Part shown: one piece after another, positions 62,709 through 64,000 of the stretch
How positions within the stretch are numbered: position 1 is the first letter of the stretch
Layout: each line of letters begins with the position of its first letter
Source of the DNA: BOG-908 sp964242595
Lineage (GTDB): Bacteria; Pseudomonadota; Alphaproteobacteria; Acetobacterales; Acetobacteraceae
Reading direction: 5' to 3'
Length of the DNA stretch: 64,000 nucleotides
NCBI GenBank assembly: GCA_964242595.1
Contig: CAXTBC010000011.1
Location: forward strand, 7,688-71,687
Program-made: the position numbers and the translations under genes
Notes under the pieces: generated by a model
Databases searched by the model: none
The model's input: only the letters and a program-made list of their open reading frames with translations
What the model was told of the DNA's origin: nothing

Positions 62709-64000
62709 ATGCCCAGCTTCGTCCACCTCCGAGTCCACTCCGCCTACTCGCTCAGCGAAGGCGCCATTAAGCCGGAGAAGATTGCGGCGCTGGCCAAGGA
62801 GGCCGGAATGCCGGCGGTGGCGATCACCGACACGGCCAATTTGTTCGGGGCGCTGGAGTTCTCGCAATACTGCGTGGGGCGGGGGGTGCAGCCGATCATC
62901 GGCTGCCAGGTGAGCCTGGTGGGCACCGGAGCGCCGGTGGTGCTGCTGGCGCAGGACACCGAGGGGCTGGGCAATTTGCAGCGTCTGTCCTCGGCGGGCT
63001 TCCTCACCTCGGACCCGGCGGCGCCGCAGCTCGACTTCGACGTAGTGGCGGGGCAGGCGGCCGGGCTGATGCTGCTGACGGGCGGCACGCGGGGGCCAGT
63101 GGCCAGGCTGCTGGCCGAGGGGCGGGAGGCCGAGGCGACGGCCCTGCTGGCGCGGATGGCCGAAGCCTTCCCCGGGCGGGTGGCCGTCGAGCTGCACCGC
63201 CACGGCCTGCCGGTAGAGCGGGCGGTGGAGCCGGGGCTGATCTCGCTGGCCGACCGGCTGGGGTTGCCGCTGGTGGCGACCAACGAGTGCTTCTTTGCCG
63301 CCCCCGCGATGCACGAGGCGCACGACGCGCTGCTGTGCATCGCAGAGGCGCGCCTGCTGTCGGAGGCCGAGCGGCGACGGGTGACGCCGGAGCACTACTT
63401 CAAGAGTGCGGCCGAGATGCGGGCGCTGTTCGCCGACCTGCCGGAGGCGTGCGACAACACGCTGGCCATCGCGCAGGGCTGCGCGGTGATGGCCGAGACC
63501 CGCAAGCCGCTGCTCCCGATGTGCCCGAAGGTGCGGCCGGGCAGCACGGAGGAGGAGACGCTGGGGGCGATGGCCCGCGAGGGGCTCGTGCTGCGGATGG
63601 ACGCGGCGGGCGCCGACGCGGCGCAGCGGGCGCGCTATAGCGAGCGGCTGGAGTACGAGCTCGGCGTGATCGCCAAGATGGGGTTCCCCGGCTACTTCCT
63701 GATCGTGGCCGACTTCATCCAGTGGGCCAAGGCACAGGGCATACCGGTGGGGCCGGGGCGCGGTTCGGGGGCCGGCTCGGTGGCCGCCTGGGCGCTGACC
63801 ATCACCGACCTCGACCCGCTGCGCTTCGACCTGTTGTTCGAGCGGTTCCTCAACCCCGAACGGGTGTCGATGCCGGACTTCGACATCGATTTCTGCCAGA
63901 ACAGGCGCGACGAGGTGATCAGCTACGTGCGGCGCGAGTACGGCGACGACCGGGTGGCGCAGATCATCACCTTCGGCAAGCTGCAGGCGCGCGCCGCGGT
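62709..64000 (+). CDS. dnaE: DNA polymerase III alpha subunit (5' part, runs off the window)
   Basis: 430 codons from the ATG at 62709 (MPSFVHLRVHSAYSLSEGAI) to the edge; a full DnaE is about 1150 aa. The N-terminal PHP domain has HLRVHSAYSLSEG and VAITDTANLFGALEF. The palm domain begins near residue 325 with YELGVIAKMGFPGYFLIVAD and GPGRGSGAGSVAAWAL, and the catalytic aspartates Asp390 and Asp392 lie in MPDFDIDFCQNRRDEV. It is the replicative polymerase. There is no Shine-Dalgarno; a repeat unit occupies the upstream region. The usual neighbour lolD lies 14.4 kb upstream. Confidence 0.96.
   Translation, partial: MPSFVHLRVHSAYSLSEGAIKPEKIAALAKEAGMPAVAITDTANLFGALEFSQYCVGRGVQPIIGCQVSLVGTGAPVVLLAQDTEGLGNLQRLSSAGFLTSDPAAPQLDFDVVAGQAAGLMLLTGGTRGPVARLLAEGREAEATALLARMAEAFPGRVAVELHRHGLPVERAVEPGLISLADRLGLPLVATNECFFAAPAMHEAHDALLCIAEARLLSEAERRRVTPEHYFKSAAEMRALFADLPEACDNTLAIAQGCAVMAETRKPLLPMCPKVRPGSTEEETLGAMAREGLVLRMDAAGADAAQRARYSERLEYELGVIAKMGFPGYFLIVADFIQWAKAQGIPVGPGRGSGAGSVAAWALTITDLDPLRFDLLFERFLNPERVSMPDFDIDFCQNRRDEVISYVRREYGDDRVAQIITFGKLQARAA

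Overview
The window is high-G+C DNA from an alphaproteobacterium, most likely a member of the Acetobacteraceae or a close relative. This rests on gene order and gene types: tig-clpP-clpX-lon ahead of a complete 14-gene nuo operon, nuoN-birA-coaX-rnj-DUF1467, proS-lolC-lolD, short bacterial ProS, and a probable MmgR/suhB-type small RNA. No 16S rRNA or species marker is present, so the assignment stops there.

Region by region. Positions 1-5.66 kb are an eroded accessory segment next to the 3' end of a tRNA-Ser gene. It holds an MmgE/PrpD-family pseudogene with frameshifts, one intact secreted protein of 666 aa without a confident family, and a broken IS481-type transposase. From 5.7 to 16 kb come lepA, a small His-box plus receiver protein, pheS-pheT, rpmI-rplT, and two tandem paralogous membrane proteins that join an N-terminal zinc-ribbon-like cysteine cluster to C-terminal TonB-like repeats. 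From 15.6 to 25.5 kb lie dapF, a 35-codon remnant that looks like the deleted tRNA methylthiotransferase gene mtaB, ftsY, a leucine-carboxyl-methyltransferase-like protein, tRNA-Leu, tig, clpP, clpX and lon. tRNA-Val and tRNA-Asp follow, then nuoA to nuoN (26.1-40.8 kb), encoding the proton-pumping NADH:quinone oxidoreductase. After that come birA, coaX, an RNase J gene, a DUF1467 gene, a small RNA with promoter and terminator, proS and lolCD.

In many alphaproteobacteria dnaE directly follows lolD. Here the two are 14.4 kb apart. The gap starts with an IS5-type transposase ruin and contains a two-gene RND efflux operon, a partial type II secretion cluster (gspL-M-N-like-D), and a low-G+C pair (FAD oxidoreductase plus polytopic membrane protein). 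dnaE then starts and runs off the right end.

The most striking non-genic structure is an A+T-rich repeat of about 45 bp, seen at ten intergenic loci between 12.2 and 62.7 kb, usually as two inverted copies around a 36-60 bp spacer. It often fills nearly all the space between one stop codon and the next start codon. A second, G+C-rich palindromic family occurs at three loci (lepA/response regulator, clpX/lon, nuoF/nuoG). Both behave like dispersed intergenic elements that may end or attenuate transcription; this role is inferred.
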